A DNA stretch of 64,000 nt from Acinetobacter lwoffii (GCF_015602705.1 NZ_CP059081.1:2923702-2987701), one strand, 5' to 3'; counted from the first letter of the stretch, positions 20,283 through 29,513 are shown. The notes: generated from the sequence alone by a model not told the origin. Translations and numbers: made by a program.

Positions 20283-20669
20283 ATGAAAAAGGTTTTGGTG
20301 GCACTGGCAATTTCTTGCAGTACATTCATGCTGAGCAATGTCGTCATCGCTGCCCCTCATTTCAATGATGAATCCCGTATGGATTCACGTCATGGTCATG
20401 ACAAGAAGAAAGCCCGTGAGTTCCGAGAGGAAGATCAGCAGGATAACCGCCGTATGCGTGAAGAACGCGGGGTGAAACGCCTGCAACAGTTACGCTGGCA
20501 GCCGGGTTATGTGATGCCGCAGCATTATCGTGGCAATGGCTATAAAGTTGAATACAAAGACCATCGCCTGCCTCGACCTGACCGCAAGCAGCAATGGTAC
20601 AAAGTCAATAATGACTACATTCTGGTGGATTCTGAAAACAACAGCATTATCCGCATCGTGGGTGACTAG
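20283..20669 (+). CDS. RcnB-like periplasmic protein, copy 1
   Basis: 128 residues with a Sec signal peptide (cleavage near VIAAP, residue 24). Next comes a highly charged, His/Arg/Glu-rich linker (residues 28-65) and a C-terminal RcnB domain with QHYRGNGYKVEYKDHRLPRP, QQWYKVNNDYILV and a final IIRIV. E. coli RcnB is a periplasmic protein affecting nickel and cobalt efflux. In Acinetobacter such proteins are common and their metal role is unproven. A paralogue follows 243 bp downstream on the same strand. Confidence 0.82.
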   Translation: MKKVLVALAISCSTFMLSNVVIAAPHFNDESRMDSRHGHDKKKAREFREEDQQDNRRMREERGVKRLQQLRWQPGYVMPQHYRGNGYKVEYKDHRLPRPDRKQQWYKVNNDYILVDSENNSIIRIVGD

Positions 20670-20703
20670 TTTATAAGAGCATTCAAATTTAATCTTCTTT
20701 AAG

Positions 20704-20727
20704 GCCCAACCATGTTTGGGCTTTTTT
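20704..20727 (+). terminator. Terminator after RcnB-like copy 1
   Basis: GCCCAAC and GTTTGGGC with a CAT loop, then six T. Confidence 0.75.
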
Positions 20728-20912
20728 ATTTCACTGGCTGAAAATTTTTTATCCGCAAATCTCGCTGCTTTTCCAGTTTTCAGACTGCGTGATTCATCTA
20801 CTAAATTTCTTCATGAATTTAACAATTTAACTAAATAGCCCTCACGCTTTCTATGTACTTGTTCGCTAATTTAGTCTCATCGAAATTAGATATACATCTT
20901 AAGGTGAGAGCC

Positions 20913-21299
20913 ATGAAAAAAGTCTTAACTACAATCGCGTTATCTCTAAGTGCTTTGTTAGCTACTTCTGCAATGGCAGCACCACAGCATGACTCGCGTT
21001 ATGACCATAATCCGCATAAATCGGCACCACACTGGAATGCCAAAGATAGCAAGAAATGGAATGACGACCGTCGCTGGAATGATGACCGCCGTCATAACAA
21101 CCGTATGGTCAATCCAAGCCGTGACTGGCGCGTAGGACAAACTTTACCACGCCAATATGACAACAACCGTTTTGAAGTGAGCGATCGCGAAGCACGCCGT
21201 TTGCCAAATACCGGTCGTTTCCAGCAATGGTACAAGGTCAACAATGACTACGTTCTGGTCAATGAACGTACCAACAAAATTGTACGCATCATTAACTAA
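20913..21299 (+). CDS. RcnB-like periplasmic protein, copy 2
   Basis: 128 residues from ATG 20913, preceded by AAGGTGAG. An upstream in-frame start at 20853 would put residues before the signal peptide and is unlikely. Signal peptide ends near AMAAP. The linker is rich in His, Asp, Trp and Arg, with a repeated NDDRRWNDDRRHNN pattern. The C-terminal domain shares FQQWYKVNNDYVLV with copy 1. Separate terminators lie after both copies, so they are separate units despite the tandem arrangement. Confidence 0.82.
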   Translation: MKKVLTTIALSLSALLATSAMAAPQHDSRYDHNPHKSAPHWNAKDSKKWNDDRRWNDDRRHNNRMVNPSRDWRVGQTLPRQYDNNRFEVSDREARRLPNTGRFQQWYKVNNDYVLVNERTNKIVRIIN

Positions 21300-21327
21300 G
21301 CTTTCTCCATTACTGCTCGTCTTGCAG

Positions 21328-21357
21328 ACACCTGAAGTCCCCTTCAGGTGTTTTTTT
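21328..21357 (+). terminator. Terminator after RcnB-like copy 2
   Basis: ACACCTGAAG and TTCAGGTGT stem, then seven T. Confidence 0.85.
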
Positions 21358-21431
21358 ATATCTGCGCTTCCACTTGCGTTTTTTTTCATTAGAATCAAAG
21401 CTGGATCTTCAATCATTGAAATGGGCACAGC

Positions 21432-22775
21432 ATGACTTCAGCAGAAACGTCACAAAGCACAACCTTGCAATATGTGCACTGGTTTCGCCATTCTGCGCCT
21501 TATATCAATGCGCACCGCAATAAAACCTTTGTAATCATGTTTGATGGCGAAGCCGTCTTAAATGATAACTTTCAGCATATTATTCACGATATTGCTTTAT
21601 TACATTCTTTGGGCATTCGGCTGATTCTGGTACATGGTGCACGTCCGCAAATTAACCAGAATCTGGCTCAAAGCCAGATTACGACGCCTTTTTACCAGCA
21701 GCGTCGGGTCACCACACGTGAATCTTTAAGCTGCGTGATGAATGCCGTCGGTTCGATCCGCCTACAAATTGAAGCACTGCTGTCTATGGGACTGGCCAAT
21801 TCGCCGATGTATGGCGCCCGGATTGATACCGTTTCAGGGAATTTTGTCACCGCCAAGCCGTATGGCATCCGCGATGGTATCGATTTTCAGTTGACCGGTG
21901 AAGTGCGCGCGGTTGATACCGATGCGATTCAGCGCCATCTGGACAGTCATAATATTGTGGTGCTTGGCCCGACCGGTTATTCCACTACCGGAGAAGTTTT
22001 TAATCTGCTGGCTGAAGAAGTTGCTACCAAAACTGCGATTCGCCTTAAGGCAGATAAACTGATTTTTCTCGGTAAGCAGCATGGTCTGATGGACAGTAAC
22101 GGCCAACTCAAACGCGAAGTGACACCGCAACAACTGGATGATTTTATTCCGGTCGAACAAGATGCACTTGAAAGAGGACTACAATTGAAAGCCGCACAAG
22201 AAGCCTCAATGAACGGCGTACATCGGGTGCATCTGATTTCTTATGCCTATGATGGTGCCCTGCTGGAAGAACTGTTTACCCGCGATGGTTCCGGCACTCT
22301 GGTCACCGATGCACATTATGAAGAAGTGCGGATGGCCGATATTCAGGATGTAGGGGGTCTGATCGGTTTGCTGCGTCCACTGGAAGAAGAAGGCATTCTG
22401 GTCTATCGTTCGCGTGAACGTCTGGAAAATGAAATCAACCAGTTTGCCGTAATCGAACGGGACGGCATGATTCTGGCCTGTGCCGCCCTCTATCCGATTC
22501 CGACCACTGGTGATGAGTTGCGTTCTGCAGAAATTGCCTGTGTTGCGGTACATCCCAGTTATCGCAAGTCTAATCGGGGTAGCCAGATTCTGCATTATCT
22601 TGAAGAAAAAGCCAAAAGCATGCAGATTCAGCAGCTGTTTATTCTAACCACCCGCACCGCGCACTGGTTTCTGGAACAGGGCTTTGAACCGGCTTCAGTC
22701 GATGATCTGCCGGATGCCCGTCAGGCTTTTTATAATTATCAACGTAATTCAATTGTTTGCAAAAAGTCACTTTAA
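21432..22775 (+). CDS. argA: Amino-acid N-acetyltransferase (N-acetylglutamate synthase)
   Basis: First step of arginine synthesis, acetyl transfer from acetyl-CoA to glutamate. The 447-residue protein combines an N-terminal amino acid kinase fold (about 1-290; VHGARPQINQNL, arginine-binding regulatory domain) with a C-terminal GNAT domain (about 300-447; IACVAVHPSYRKSNRGSQIL acetyl-CoA loop). This is the classical ArgA layout, which is usually feedback-inhibited by arginine. Its stop codon lies inside the terminator stem. Confidence 0.95.
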   Translation: MTSAETSQSTTLQYVHWFRHSAPYINAHRNKTFVIMFDGEAVLNDNFQHIIHDIALLHSLGIRLILVHGARPQINQNLAQSQITTPFYQQRRVTTRESLSCVMNAVGSIRLQIEALLSMGLANSPMYGARIDTVSGNFVTAKPYGIRDGIDFQLTGEVRAVDTDAIQRHLDSHNIVVLGPTGYSTTGEVFNLLAEEVATKTAIRLKADKLIFLGKQHGLMDSNGQLKREVTPQQLDDFIPVEQDALERGLQLKAAQEASMNGVHRVHLISYAYDGALLEELFTRDGSGTLVTDAHYEEVRMADIQDVGGLIGLLRPLEEEGILVYRSRERLENEINQFAVIERDGMILACAALYPIPTTGDELRSAEIACVAVHPSYRKSNRGSQILHYLEEKAKSMQIQQLFILTTRTAHWFLEQGFEPASVDDLPDARQAFYNYQRNSIVCKKSL

Positions 22776-22786
22776 AGTGGCTTTTT
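22761..22786 (+). terminator. Terminator overlapping the argA stop codon
   Basis: AAAAAGTCACTTT and AAAGTGGCTTTTT pair; the TAA stop (22773-22775) is in the loop/stem junction. Confidence 0.8.
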
Positions 22787-23108
22787 CTTTCAGTGCTTTA
22801 GCTGAATTTCAGATAAAGATATCTGGCAATCTCGATTTAACTTTTAAAATTCTATTACTGGTTTTTAGCTAAACATATCAGCAGATTAGATTTAAAAAAA
22901 TAATTATAAATTTCATAAGTTTGATTAATTTAAATATTAAATCTTCATTTTTATATAAATCACTTTTTCGCATAAGTTTTGCGCTTTTTTATTTATCTTT
23001 TTTCTTCATTAGAAATTCCTGAATAGTTATTTTTTTAGAAAAACAAAAACGATTAGCGTGTGTCTAAGTTTTCATTCACTAGTTTGTCATTTTCGGGAGT
23101 TTCGATTC
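22787..23108 (+). promoter_or_regulatory. AT-rich leader upstream of the ssu operon
   Basis: About 320 bases of strongly AT-rich sequence without a supported gene. It must contain the promoter of the sulfonate operon. CysB- or Cbl-type control is expected from other bacteria, but I could not assign a site. Confidence 0.4.
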
Positions 23109-24065
23109 ATGCGCCAATCTCATGTTCAGTTTTTAGCAAAGACTGCAGTACTTGGTATTGCGATGGTGGGTGTCATGATGCTTTCAGGCTGCTCGAAAAA
23201 AGAAGAGACCATTACCCTGAATATCGGTTTTCAAAAATACGGCGTATTACCGATTTTAAAAGAACGTGGCACGCTGGAAACTACCCTAAAACAGCAAGGG
23301 GTCAATGTGAAATGGGTAGAATTTCCGGCCGGCCCACAACTGCTTGAGGGCCTGAATGTTGGCAGCGTCTCTTTTGGTGAAGCCGGTGAAGCACCGCCAA
23401 TTTTTGCCCAGGCGGCCAACTCAAATCTGGTCTATGTGGCCAATCAGCCGCAAGCGCCTAAGGCAGAAGCCTTAATTGTACCGAAAGATTCGCCGATTCA
23501 GTCTATTCAAGATCTGAAAGGCAAACGGGTAGCCCTGAACAAAGGTTCAAACGTGCATTACTTACTATTAAAAGTTCTGGAAGCCAACCAGCTTGGCCTT
23601 GATGATATCGAAGTGATCTATTTACCACCTTCCGATGCACGTGCTGCATTTGAACGTGGTGCAGTCGATGCTTGGGTGATCTGGGATCCGTTCTTTGCAG
23701 CTGCTGAACATCAAATTGGTGCGCGTGTCATTGCCAGCGGTGAAAATGTGGTGAGCAATCATCAGTTCTATCTGGCAGATCGCAAGTTCGCAGAAAGCCA
23801 TCCTCAGGTGGTACAGGCGGTGGTCAACGAACTGAATCTGACCACGGACTGGGTGGCAAAAAATCAGGACGCTGCCGCTCAGCTCCTGCAAAAACCGACA
23901 GGTCTGGCCGTCGATGTCTTAAAAACCTCTATTTCACGCATGGGCTTCGGTGTTAAACCCCTCACGACTGACGTGATTCAAAAACAGCAACAGGTCGCCG
24001 ATGCGTTTTATGCGCAGCAGCTGATTCCACAAAAGCTGAATATTGATGCAGCAATTATTAAATAA
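23109..24065 (+). CDS. ssuA: Aliphatic sulfonate-binding lipoprotein SsuA-like, copy 1
   Basis: 318 residues. A lipoprotein signal peptide ends in LSGC, so the binding protein is predicted to be membrane-anchored, unlike free periplasmic E. coli SsuA. The mature part is a type II periplasmic-binding fold with FQKYGVLPILKERG, EFPAGPQLLEGLNVGSV, LKGKRVALNKGSNVHYLL and DARAAFERGAVDAWVIWDPF, all typical of SsuA/TauA-type proteins. The start at ATG 23109 follows GGGAG. First gene of the ssu operon, 24 bp before a second homologue. Confidence 0.9.
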   Translation: MRQSHVQFLAKTAVLGIAMVGVMMLSGCSKKEETITLNIGFQKYGVLPILKERGTLETTLKQQGVNVKWVEFPAGPQLLEGLNVGSVSFGEAGEAPPIFAQAANSNLVYVANQPQAPKAEALIVPKDSPIQSIQDLKGKRVALNKGSNVHYLLLKVLEANQLGLDDIEVIYLPPSDARAAFERGAVDAWVIWDPFFAAAEHQIGARVIASGENVVSNHQFYLADRKFAESHPQVVQAVVNELNLTTDWVAKNQDAAAQLLQKPTGLAVDVLKTSISRMGFGVKPLTTDVIQKQQQVADAFYAQQLIPQKLNIDAAIIK

Positions 24066-24089
24066 CAGCAGAATAATTCGAGAATAAAG

Positions 24090-25085
24090 ATGAGTCATTT
24101 AAAAACAGTTTCTTATATCAGTTTAGCGTTATTGAGCTTTAGTCTGACTGGCTGTCAGAAACAGGAAGCACAGCAAAAGACTGCTGCAGACACCAAAGAA
24201 ACACAACCGGTAAAAACCATTGCGATTGGCTTTCAGAAATCAGCCTTGAATCTACTGGTGGCACGCGATGAAAAGCTATTAGAACAACAATTCCCGAATG
24301 CCAAAATTGAATGGAAAGAGTTTCCGGCAGGTCCACAAATGCTGGAAGCCTTAGCGGTCGGTGCAGTGGATTATGGCTATGTGGGAAATACTCCGCCTAT
24401 TTTTGCACAGGCGGCAGACAAAGCCCTGAGCTACGTGGCCTTTGAAAAAGTGGCGGGAAATTCTTTGGCCGTGGTCGTGCCGAAAGACAGTGCGATTCAA
24501 AACATTCAACAGTTGAAAGGAAAACGGATCGCGGTTCAAAAAGGTTCAAGTGCCCATGAACTTCTGGCCAAAACCCTGGAAAAAGCAGGATTGGAGTGGT
24601 CAGAGATTCAAGCCATTTGGCTTCCCCCTGCGGATGCACGTGCTGCTTTTGACAAAAAAGCCATTGATGCCTGGGCAATCTGGGATCCCTTTCTGGGTGC
24701 AGCCGAGTTCGACAGCCAGGTTAAGGTGCTGATTGAATCCAGTGACTTTCCACAAACCTACTCCTTTTATATCGGCAATCCCGAATTTATTCGGAAGCAT
24801 CCGGATAGCCCCGGGAAGTTTATTCAGGCTTTAAATGCCTCTGACCAGTGGATTCTTAAAAATCAGACTGTAGCTCTAGATATTTATCAGAAAAGTACCG
24901 GTCTGAAACCAGAAGTGGCGAAAGTTGCATTTGAGCGTCGTCTTAAACCTTCGCCGGTTCAACCTTTAACTCCGGAAGTGATAAAAGCCCAACAGAATAT
25001 TGCCGATCTCTTCCAGCAGGTTCAACTGATTCCCAAAACCATCAGCGTCCAGCAACAGATCTGGTCGCCAGCAGCCACACATTGA
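24090..25085 (+). CDS. Aliphatic sulfonate-binding lipoprotein SsuA-like, copy 2
   Basis: 331 residues with lipobox LTGC and the same fold as its neighbour (EFPAGPQMLEALAVGAVDYG, LKGKRIAVQKGSSAHELL, DARAAFDKKAIDAWAIWDPF). The two copies are clearly paralogous but divergent, so they may bind different sulfonates and share one permease and ATPase. The gene lies 36 bp upstream of ssuD in the same operon. Confidence 0.9.
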   Translation: MSHLKTVSYISLALLSFSLTGCQKQEAQQKTAADTKETQPVKTIAIGFQKSALNLLVARDEKLLEQQFPNAKIEWKEFPAGPQMLEALAVGAVDYGYVGNTPPIFAQAADKALSYVAFEKVAGNSLAVVVPKDSAIQNIQQLKGKRIAVQKGSSAHELLAKTLEKAGLEWSEIQAIWLPPADARAAFDKKAIDAWAIWDPFLGAAEFDSQVKVLIESSDFPQTYSFYIGNPEFIRKHPDSPGKFIQALNASDQWILKNQTVALDIYQKSTGLKPEVAKVAFERRLKPSPVQPLTPEVIKAQQNIADLFQQVQLIPKTISVQQQIWSPAATH

Positions 25086-25121
25086 TGAACAAACAAGATG
25101 ATTTAATTTAAGGAATATCAC

Positions 25122-26297
25122 ATGAAAATTTTCTGGTTTATCCCCACTCATGGCGACAGTCGTTACTTAGGCACCAGCAAGGGCGCACGTGTTGTAGATC
25201 ATACCTACATGAAGCAGATTGCCGTTGCGGTAGATAACTTAGGTTATGAAGGGGTGCTAATTCCGACTGGCCGTTCTTGTGAAGATCCATGGTTAACCGC
25301 AGCCAGCCTGATTGATGCGACCAAAAAATTAAAATTCCTGGTGGCGCTGCGTCCAGGCGTGACCACTCCGGCACTGGCTGCACGTATGACCGCGACCTTT
25401 GACCGCTTGTCCAATGGCCGGGTGCTGCTGAATCTGGTGACTGGCGGTGATGAACAGGAACTAAAAGGTGACGGCGTCTATGAAGATCACACAACCCGCT
25501 ATAAAACGGCGACCGAATACACCACCATCTGGCGTGAAATTTTAAAACGCTCGCATACTGGTGAAAGCTTCACATTCCATGGTGAACGCTTAAGTGTCGA
25601 TGATGCAAAATTGCTGTATCCACCCATTCAGCAGCCGCATCCGCCTTTATGGTTTGGTGGCTCATCGGATGATGCCATTGAGCTGGCCACGGATCAGGTC
25701 GATACTTACTTGACCTGGGGCGAGCCACCGGCAGCAGTCAAAGAAAAAATTGCAGTGGTAAAAGCCAAGGCTGCAGCTAAAGGTCGTGAACTGAATTACG
25801 GGATCCGTTTACACGTGATCGTACGCGAAACCAATGAGCAGGCCTGGGCGGCGGCTGAAGAACTGATTCAATATGTGGATGATGCCACTATCGCTGCAGC
25901 CCAAGCCAAGTTCAAATCCATGGACTCGGTCGGTCAGCGCCGTATGGCAGAACTGCACAATGGCGATCGCAGCAAACTCGAAGTTTCTCCAAACCTCTGG
26001 GCAGGTGTGGGTCTGGTTCGTGGTGGTGCAGGTACGGCACTGGTCGGCGATCCGGAAACTGTCGCTACACGTATCCAGGAATATGCCGATCTGGGGATCA
26101 GCACCTTTATTTTCTCAGGCTATCCACATCTGGAAGAATCCATCCGTTTTGCAGAACTGGTATTCCCTTTACTTCCACTGGAAACCCAGCAAAAACTCAC
26201 TCAACCAAACTTGACCGGTCCATTTGGTGAAATCGTGGCGAACAACTACACACCGGACGAGAACAAGCAGGCTGAGAAAATTAAGGAGTCTGCTTAA
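25122..26297 (+). CDS. ssuD: FMNH2-dependent alkanesulfonate monooxygenase
   Basis: Two-component monooxygenase that cleaves the C-S bond of alkanesulfonates, releasing sulfite and an aldehyde. The 391-residue bacterial-luciferase-type barrel starts [17 protein letters not shown] and includes [28 protein letters not shown] and SGYPHLEE, as in E. coli SsuD (381 residues). It needs reduced FMN from a reductase. No ssuE is in this operon, so another flavin reductase must serve it. Overlaps ssuC by 1 bp. Confidence 0.95.
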   Translation: MKIFWFIPTHGDSRYLGTSKGARVVDHTYMKQIAVAVDNLGYEGVLIPTGRSCEDPWLTAASLIDATKKLKFLVALRPGVTTPALAARMTATFDRLSNGRVLLNLVTGGDEQELKGDGVYEDHTTRYKTATEYTTIWREILKRSHTGESFTFHGERLSVDDAKLLYPPIQQPHPPLWFGGSSDDAIELATDQVDTYLTWGEPPAAVKEKIAVVKAKAAAKGRELNYGIRLHVIVRETNEQAWAAAEELIQYVDDATIAAAQAKFKSMDSVGQRRMAELHNGDRSKLEVSPNLWAGVGLVRGGAGTALVGDPETVATRIQEYADLGISTFIFSGYPHLEESIRFAELVFPLLPLETQQKLTQPNLTGPFGEIVANNYTPDENKQAEKIKESA

Positions 26298-27112
26298 TGT
26301 CAAAAGTCGGTTCCGTTGAAACCCTGACCCCAAAGCAGGTTTCACGTGGAACAATTCTGGAGCAGCATCTGCTGCCCTGGCTGGTTCCAATTTTCTTGAT
26401 TGCAGTTTGGCAAATTGCCTCTAGCACAGGCCTGCTGGAAAGCCGGATTCTGCCTGCACCGAGTGCCGTGGTTTTAGCCTTCTGGAATTTATTGCTCAGC
26501 GGTGAACTGTGGACGCATGTGCAAGTCAGTGCAGGACGTGCCATCAGCGGATTATTGGTAGGTGGTGGTTTGGGCCTATTGCTGGGTCTGTTAAATGGTT
26601 CATCCAAAACTGCCTCTACCCTGCTCGACACCACCTTGCAGATGATCCGCAATATTCCTGCACTGGCACTCATTCCCCTAGTCATCTTATGGTTCGGGAT
26701 TGATGAATCTGCCAAATTGTTTCTGGTGGCGATTGGGGTATTTTTCCCGATTTATATCAATACCTATCATGGGATTCGTTCCGTCGATCCGCAATTGATC
26801 GAGATGGGCAAAAGCTATGGCTTAACTCGCTGGCAACTGTATAAAGAAATTATTCTGCCGGGTGCGATGCCGTCAATTCTGGTCGGACTGCGTTTTTCTC
26901 TAGGTCTGGTCTGGGTATTGTTAATCGTGGCCGAAACCATTTCCGCCCAGTCTGGTATTGGTTATATGACCATGAATGCACGTGAATTTTTGCAAACTGA
27001 CGTGGTTCTGGTAGGTATTTTATTGTATGCCCTGCTCGGCAAACTGGCCGATGTTCTGGCCGTGGCCTTAGAGCGATTCCTGCTGCGCTGGCATGCCGGC
27101 TATCAAAAATAA
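26297..27112 (+). CDS. ssuC: Sulfonate ABC transporter permease SsuC
   Basis: 271 residues, about six transmembrane helices. The permease-to-ATPase coupling loop is visible near residues 165-185 (IEMGKSYGLTRWQLYKEIILPGAMP), matching the EAA-type motif. Membrane partner of SsuB and the two binding lipoproteins. A parS-like 16-mer lies in the 5' coding part (26338-26353) and encodes ordinary residues there. Confidence 0.94.
   Translation: MSKVGSVETLTPKQVSRGTILEQHLLPWLVPIFLIAVWQIASSTGLLESRILPAPSAVVLAFWNLLLSGELWTHVQVSAGRAISGLLVGGGLGLLLGLLNGSSKTASTLLDTTLQMIRNIPALALIPLVILWFGIDESAKLFLVAIGVFFPIYINTYHGIRSVDPQLIEMGKSYGLTRWQLYKEIILPGAMPSILVGLRFSLGLVWVLLIVAETISAQSGIGYMTMNAREFLQTDVVLVGILLYALLGKLADVLAVALERFLLRWHAGYQK
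26338..26353. other. Second parS-like site, inside ssuC
   Basis: GGTTTCACGTGGAACA differs from the site at 63129 only in its first base and from the consensus TGTTTCACGTGAAACA at two positions. Coding location does not exclude ParB binding, since several known parS sites are intragenic. Confidence 0.55.
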
Positions 27113-27133
27113 AGAATAAATGAGGAGCATGTG

Positions 27134-27940
27134 ATGACTGATCTCAGTTTAGGGCGTCATGCCAATGACCCGATTGTGCCACTGGACCAACCTGCGGCAG
27201 AGATCAATCCTGCTGCAGTGATCGGTGCCGAAATTATCATTGAACAGCTGCACAAGTTTTACGGTTCGGTCAAGGTTCTGGAAGATCTGGACCTGCATAT
27301 CCAGCCGGGTGAATTTCTGGCAATTGTTGGTCGCAGCGGTTGTGGTAAAAGTACCTTATTGCGCCTGATTGCCGATCTGGAACAGCAAAGCTACGGCGAA
27401 ATCAAGTTTAAGTCAGCCCGGCATATTCGCGAAGGCATTACTACCGATGATATCCGGGTGATGTTTCAGGACCCTCGCCTGCTGCCCTGGCGCAGCATCG
27501 AACAGAATGTTCAACTCGGTTTACCGAAGGAGCAGCATGCCAAAGCTTCGCAAATGCTGGAAAAGGTCGGACTCAAAGAAAAAACTGGACTGTGGCCTTC
27601 ACAGCTTTCTGGAGGACAACGGCAACGTACCGCCTTGGCGCGGGCATTATCGCATCAGCCGCGTATTCTACTGCTGGATGAACCGCTCGGCGCCTTGGAT
27701 GCCCTGACACGTCTGGAAATGCAGAACCTGATTGAACGTCTCTGGACCGAGCAAGGCTTTACCACCATTCTGGTCACGCACGATGTCAGTGAAGCAGTGC
27801 AATTGGCAGACCGGATTATCTTGCTGGACAAAGGCCATATTGCCAAAGAATTTAAGGTCAATTTGCCACGTCCCCGGCAAAAAAGTGTGACATTTGCAGA
27901 ACTAGAACAGGAGGTCTTGCAGGCAGTTTTAGCGACCTGA
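27134..27940 (+). CDS. ssuB: Sulfonate ABC transporter ATP-binding protein SsuB
   Basis: 268 residues from ATG 27134, which has GAGGAG at 6 nt; a GTG three bases upstream is too close to that site. Walker [10 protein letters not shown], signature LSGGQRQR, Walker [14 protein letters not shown] and the switch His in VTHDVSEA are all intact. It has about 25 extra N-terminal residues compared with the ABC core. Last gene of the ssu operon. Confidence 0.95.
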   Translation: MTDLSLGRHANDPIVPLDQPAAEINPAAVIGAEIIIEQLHKFYGSVKVLEDLDLHIQPGEFLAIVGRSGCGKSTLLRLIADLEQQSYGEIKFKSARHIREGITTDDIRVMFQDPRLLPWRSIEQNVQLGLPKEQHAKASQMLEKVGLKEKTGLWPSQLSGGQRQRTALARALSHQPRILLLDEPLGALDALTRLEMQNLIERLWTEQGFTTILVTHDVSEAVQLADRIILLDKGHIAKEFKVNLPRPRQKSVTFAELEQEVLQAVLAT

Positions 27941-27952
27941 ATACCCAATCCA

Positions 27953-27984
27953 ACCCAAAATCGCGCATGGTTTTGGGTCTTATT
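27953..27984 (+). terminator. Probable terminator of the ssu operon
   Basis: ACCCAAAA and TTTTGGGT (27953-27960 with 27971-27978) with a 10-nt loop. The U-run is interrupted (CTTATTCTT), so it is weaker than others here. Confidence 0.55.
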
Positions 27985-27987
27985 CTT

Positions 27988-28022
27988 ATAAAAATACATT
28001 TATCTCCATAAGAATACATTTT
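27988..28022. repeat. Direct repeat pair upstream of the RutR-like gene
   Basis: ATAAAAATACATTT (27988-28001) and ATAAGAATACATTTT (28008-28022) repeat with a 20-bp period, about two helical turns. They lie between the ssu terminator and the regulator gene. Confidence 0.45.
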
Positions 28023-28262
28023 CATCAGATTCATTTCAGTATTATTCTTCTCTTCAATTGATGAAGAAAAAAGATGAATAAATGAAGTATTTTCAGAAAC
28101 TTGAATTTTTCTCCTGGTATAGATGCATTTAGCCTGTTTAAAATATTGATCTAGAGAATAAATCATCATTATTCAAAAAATTAGCCTGTGACTGTGTGCA
28201 CAAATCTGATGATTTGCCGTACAATTGAGGATTCCCTTTTTCATTGTTTTTTATATTTGCTA

Positions 28263-28883
28263 ATGGAACAAAAAAAGAGTACTCAAAAACGCAATCAGCT
28301 GCTAAATGCTGCACTAGACGTATTTTCCCTATATGGTTTTAATGGGGCAAGCCTGGATGAAATCGCACAAATTGCAGAAATGCATAAGTCGAATATTTTC
28401 TATTATTATGAAAATAAAGAAGCCCTGTATGTCGAGGTATTAACCACCGTTTTACAAAAATGGCTGGCGCCTTTACAAACCCTGGAAGCTGAACTTGAAC
28501 CTGAAGAAGCGATCACCAATTATTTGATGCAAAAAATTGAAGTGTCGCGTACCCAGCCTAAAGCATCCCGTTTATTTGCTTTGGAGGTGATTCAAGGTGC
28601 ACCGCATATTCTGGAAATTTTAAAAGGTCCGCTGAAAAAACTGGTCAAGCGTAAAGCCAAAGTAATTTCCAACTGGCAGGAGCAAGGCAAGATTTCTGCA
28701 GATATTGATCCTGAGTTACTGATTCTGAATATTTGGGCGATTACCCAGAACTATGCAGACTTTGCGACCCAAATGGAAATGGTCACGGGTAAAACCTTGC
28801 GTAACCGCAGCATGCAGCAACGCATTATCCAGCATACGGTACACATGATGTTATACGGCGTGATTCCACGCACGGATAAATAA
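28263..28883 (+). CDS. TetR-family regulator, RutR-like
   Basis: 206 residues from ATG 28263; upstream in-frame codons lack the family pattern. The N-terminal helix-turn-helix (about 10-55) contains LDEIAQIAEMHKSNIFYYYENKEALYVEVL. The ligand domain has QPKASRLFALEVIQGAPHI, WAITQNYADFA and VTGKTLRN, which match RutR region by region. E. coli RutR senses uracil and controls pyrimidine use and related genes. No rut genes are in the window, and guaD and hpt lie far away, so its targets are unknown. Confidence 0.85.
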   Translation: MEQKKSTQKRNQLLNAALDVFSLYGFNGASLDEIAQIAEMHKSNIFYYYENKEALYVEVLTTVLQKWLAPLQTLEAELEPEEAITNYLMQKIEVSRTQPKASRLFALEVIQGAPHILEILKGPLKKLVKRKAKVISNWQEQGKISADIDPELLILNIWAITQNYADFATQMEMVTGKTLRNRSMQQRIIQHTVHMMLYGVIPRTDK

Positions 28884-28905
28884 GCAAGCGCTTCTGATTG
28901 GCACA

Positions 28906-28926
28906 CGACCATAGCTGCTATGGTCG
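28906..28926. repeat. 21-bp perfect palindrome
   Basis: CGACCATAGC and GCTATGGTCG flank a single central T between the convergent regulator and nucleosidase genes. No T-run follows on either strand. It could still form a hairpin that ends transcription or stabilises mRNA, or be a protein-binding dyad. Confidence 0.5.
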
Positions 28927-28949
28927 CCGAGCAAACTTAACCTTCCTAT

Positions 28950-29513
28950 TTATTTTACCATTTGATATAAATCTAATAATTTTTTCGCACCCAATAACAG
29001 ATTTTCTTCCCAATCCAGATGCGCAGTCTCATTGGCTCCATCAGTAATGTATTTCACTGAAATCAGCCGAACGCCCAGCTTTTTACAGACTTTGGCCAAG
29101 GCATAGCCTTCCATATCGACCAGATTACACGCCACTTTTGAAATACCGGTTTCAAAGCTGTCGCCTGTTCCACAAATCCCTTTCGGCAAATGGTCAAAGA
29201 AAGAATCCAGCTCAATCGCACCCGGGAAATGCTGATCCATCGGGGTCATACCGACCTCAAAGCCGAGGGGCGACACATCCATATCACGCTGTACAAATTG
29301 CGTGACTTCGACCAGTTCATGCGCATTGAAATGCGAACTCCCCGCGCTTCCCAAATTCAGCAAGGTACTGCAACCGGTGTTCTGAATCACCTCAAAGGCT
29401 TTAAAGGCCGCGTTGACTTTGCCAATCCCGCTGTAATGTACCTGAATGCCTTCTGCTTCAAACAAGCCTTTGGATTCATTGGGTAGAGCCATGATGAGCG
29501 CCAGATCGGACAT
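28950..29513 (-). CDS. Nucleoside phosphorylase superfamily protein (MTA/SAH nucleosidase-like)
   Basis: 187 residues from ATG 29513; a GTG at 29522 is an alternative. It has LALIMALPNES with the Glu expected near residue 13, GSAGSS, VDMEGYALAKV with the ribose-binding Glu, and the catalytic-type Asp in YITDGANE. It is shorter than E. coli Mtn (232 residues), with a contracted middle. Hydrolysis of 5'-methylthioadenosine or another nucleoside is likely; the exact substrate is uncertain. Confidence 0.8.
   Translation of the reverse strand: MSDLALIMALPNESKGLFEAEGIQVHYSGIGKVNAAFKAFEVIQNTGCSTLLNLGSAGSSHFNAHELVEVTQFVQRDMDVSPLGFEVGMTPMDQHFPGAIELDSFFDHLPKGICGTGDSFETGISKVACNLVDMEGYALAKVCKKLGVRLISVKYITDGANETAHLDWEENLLLGAKKLLDLYQMVK

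Noticed and set aside
26281..26715. 144-codon frame on the minus strand opposite ssuC
   Set aside because: Antisense to ssuC with no recognisable domain or ribosome site.
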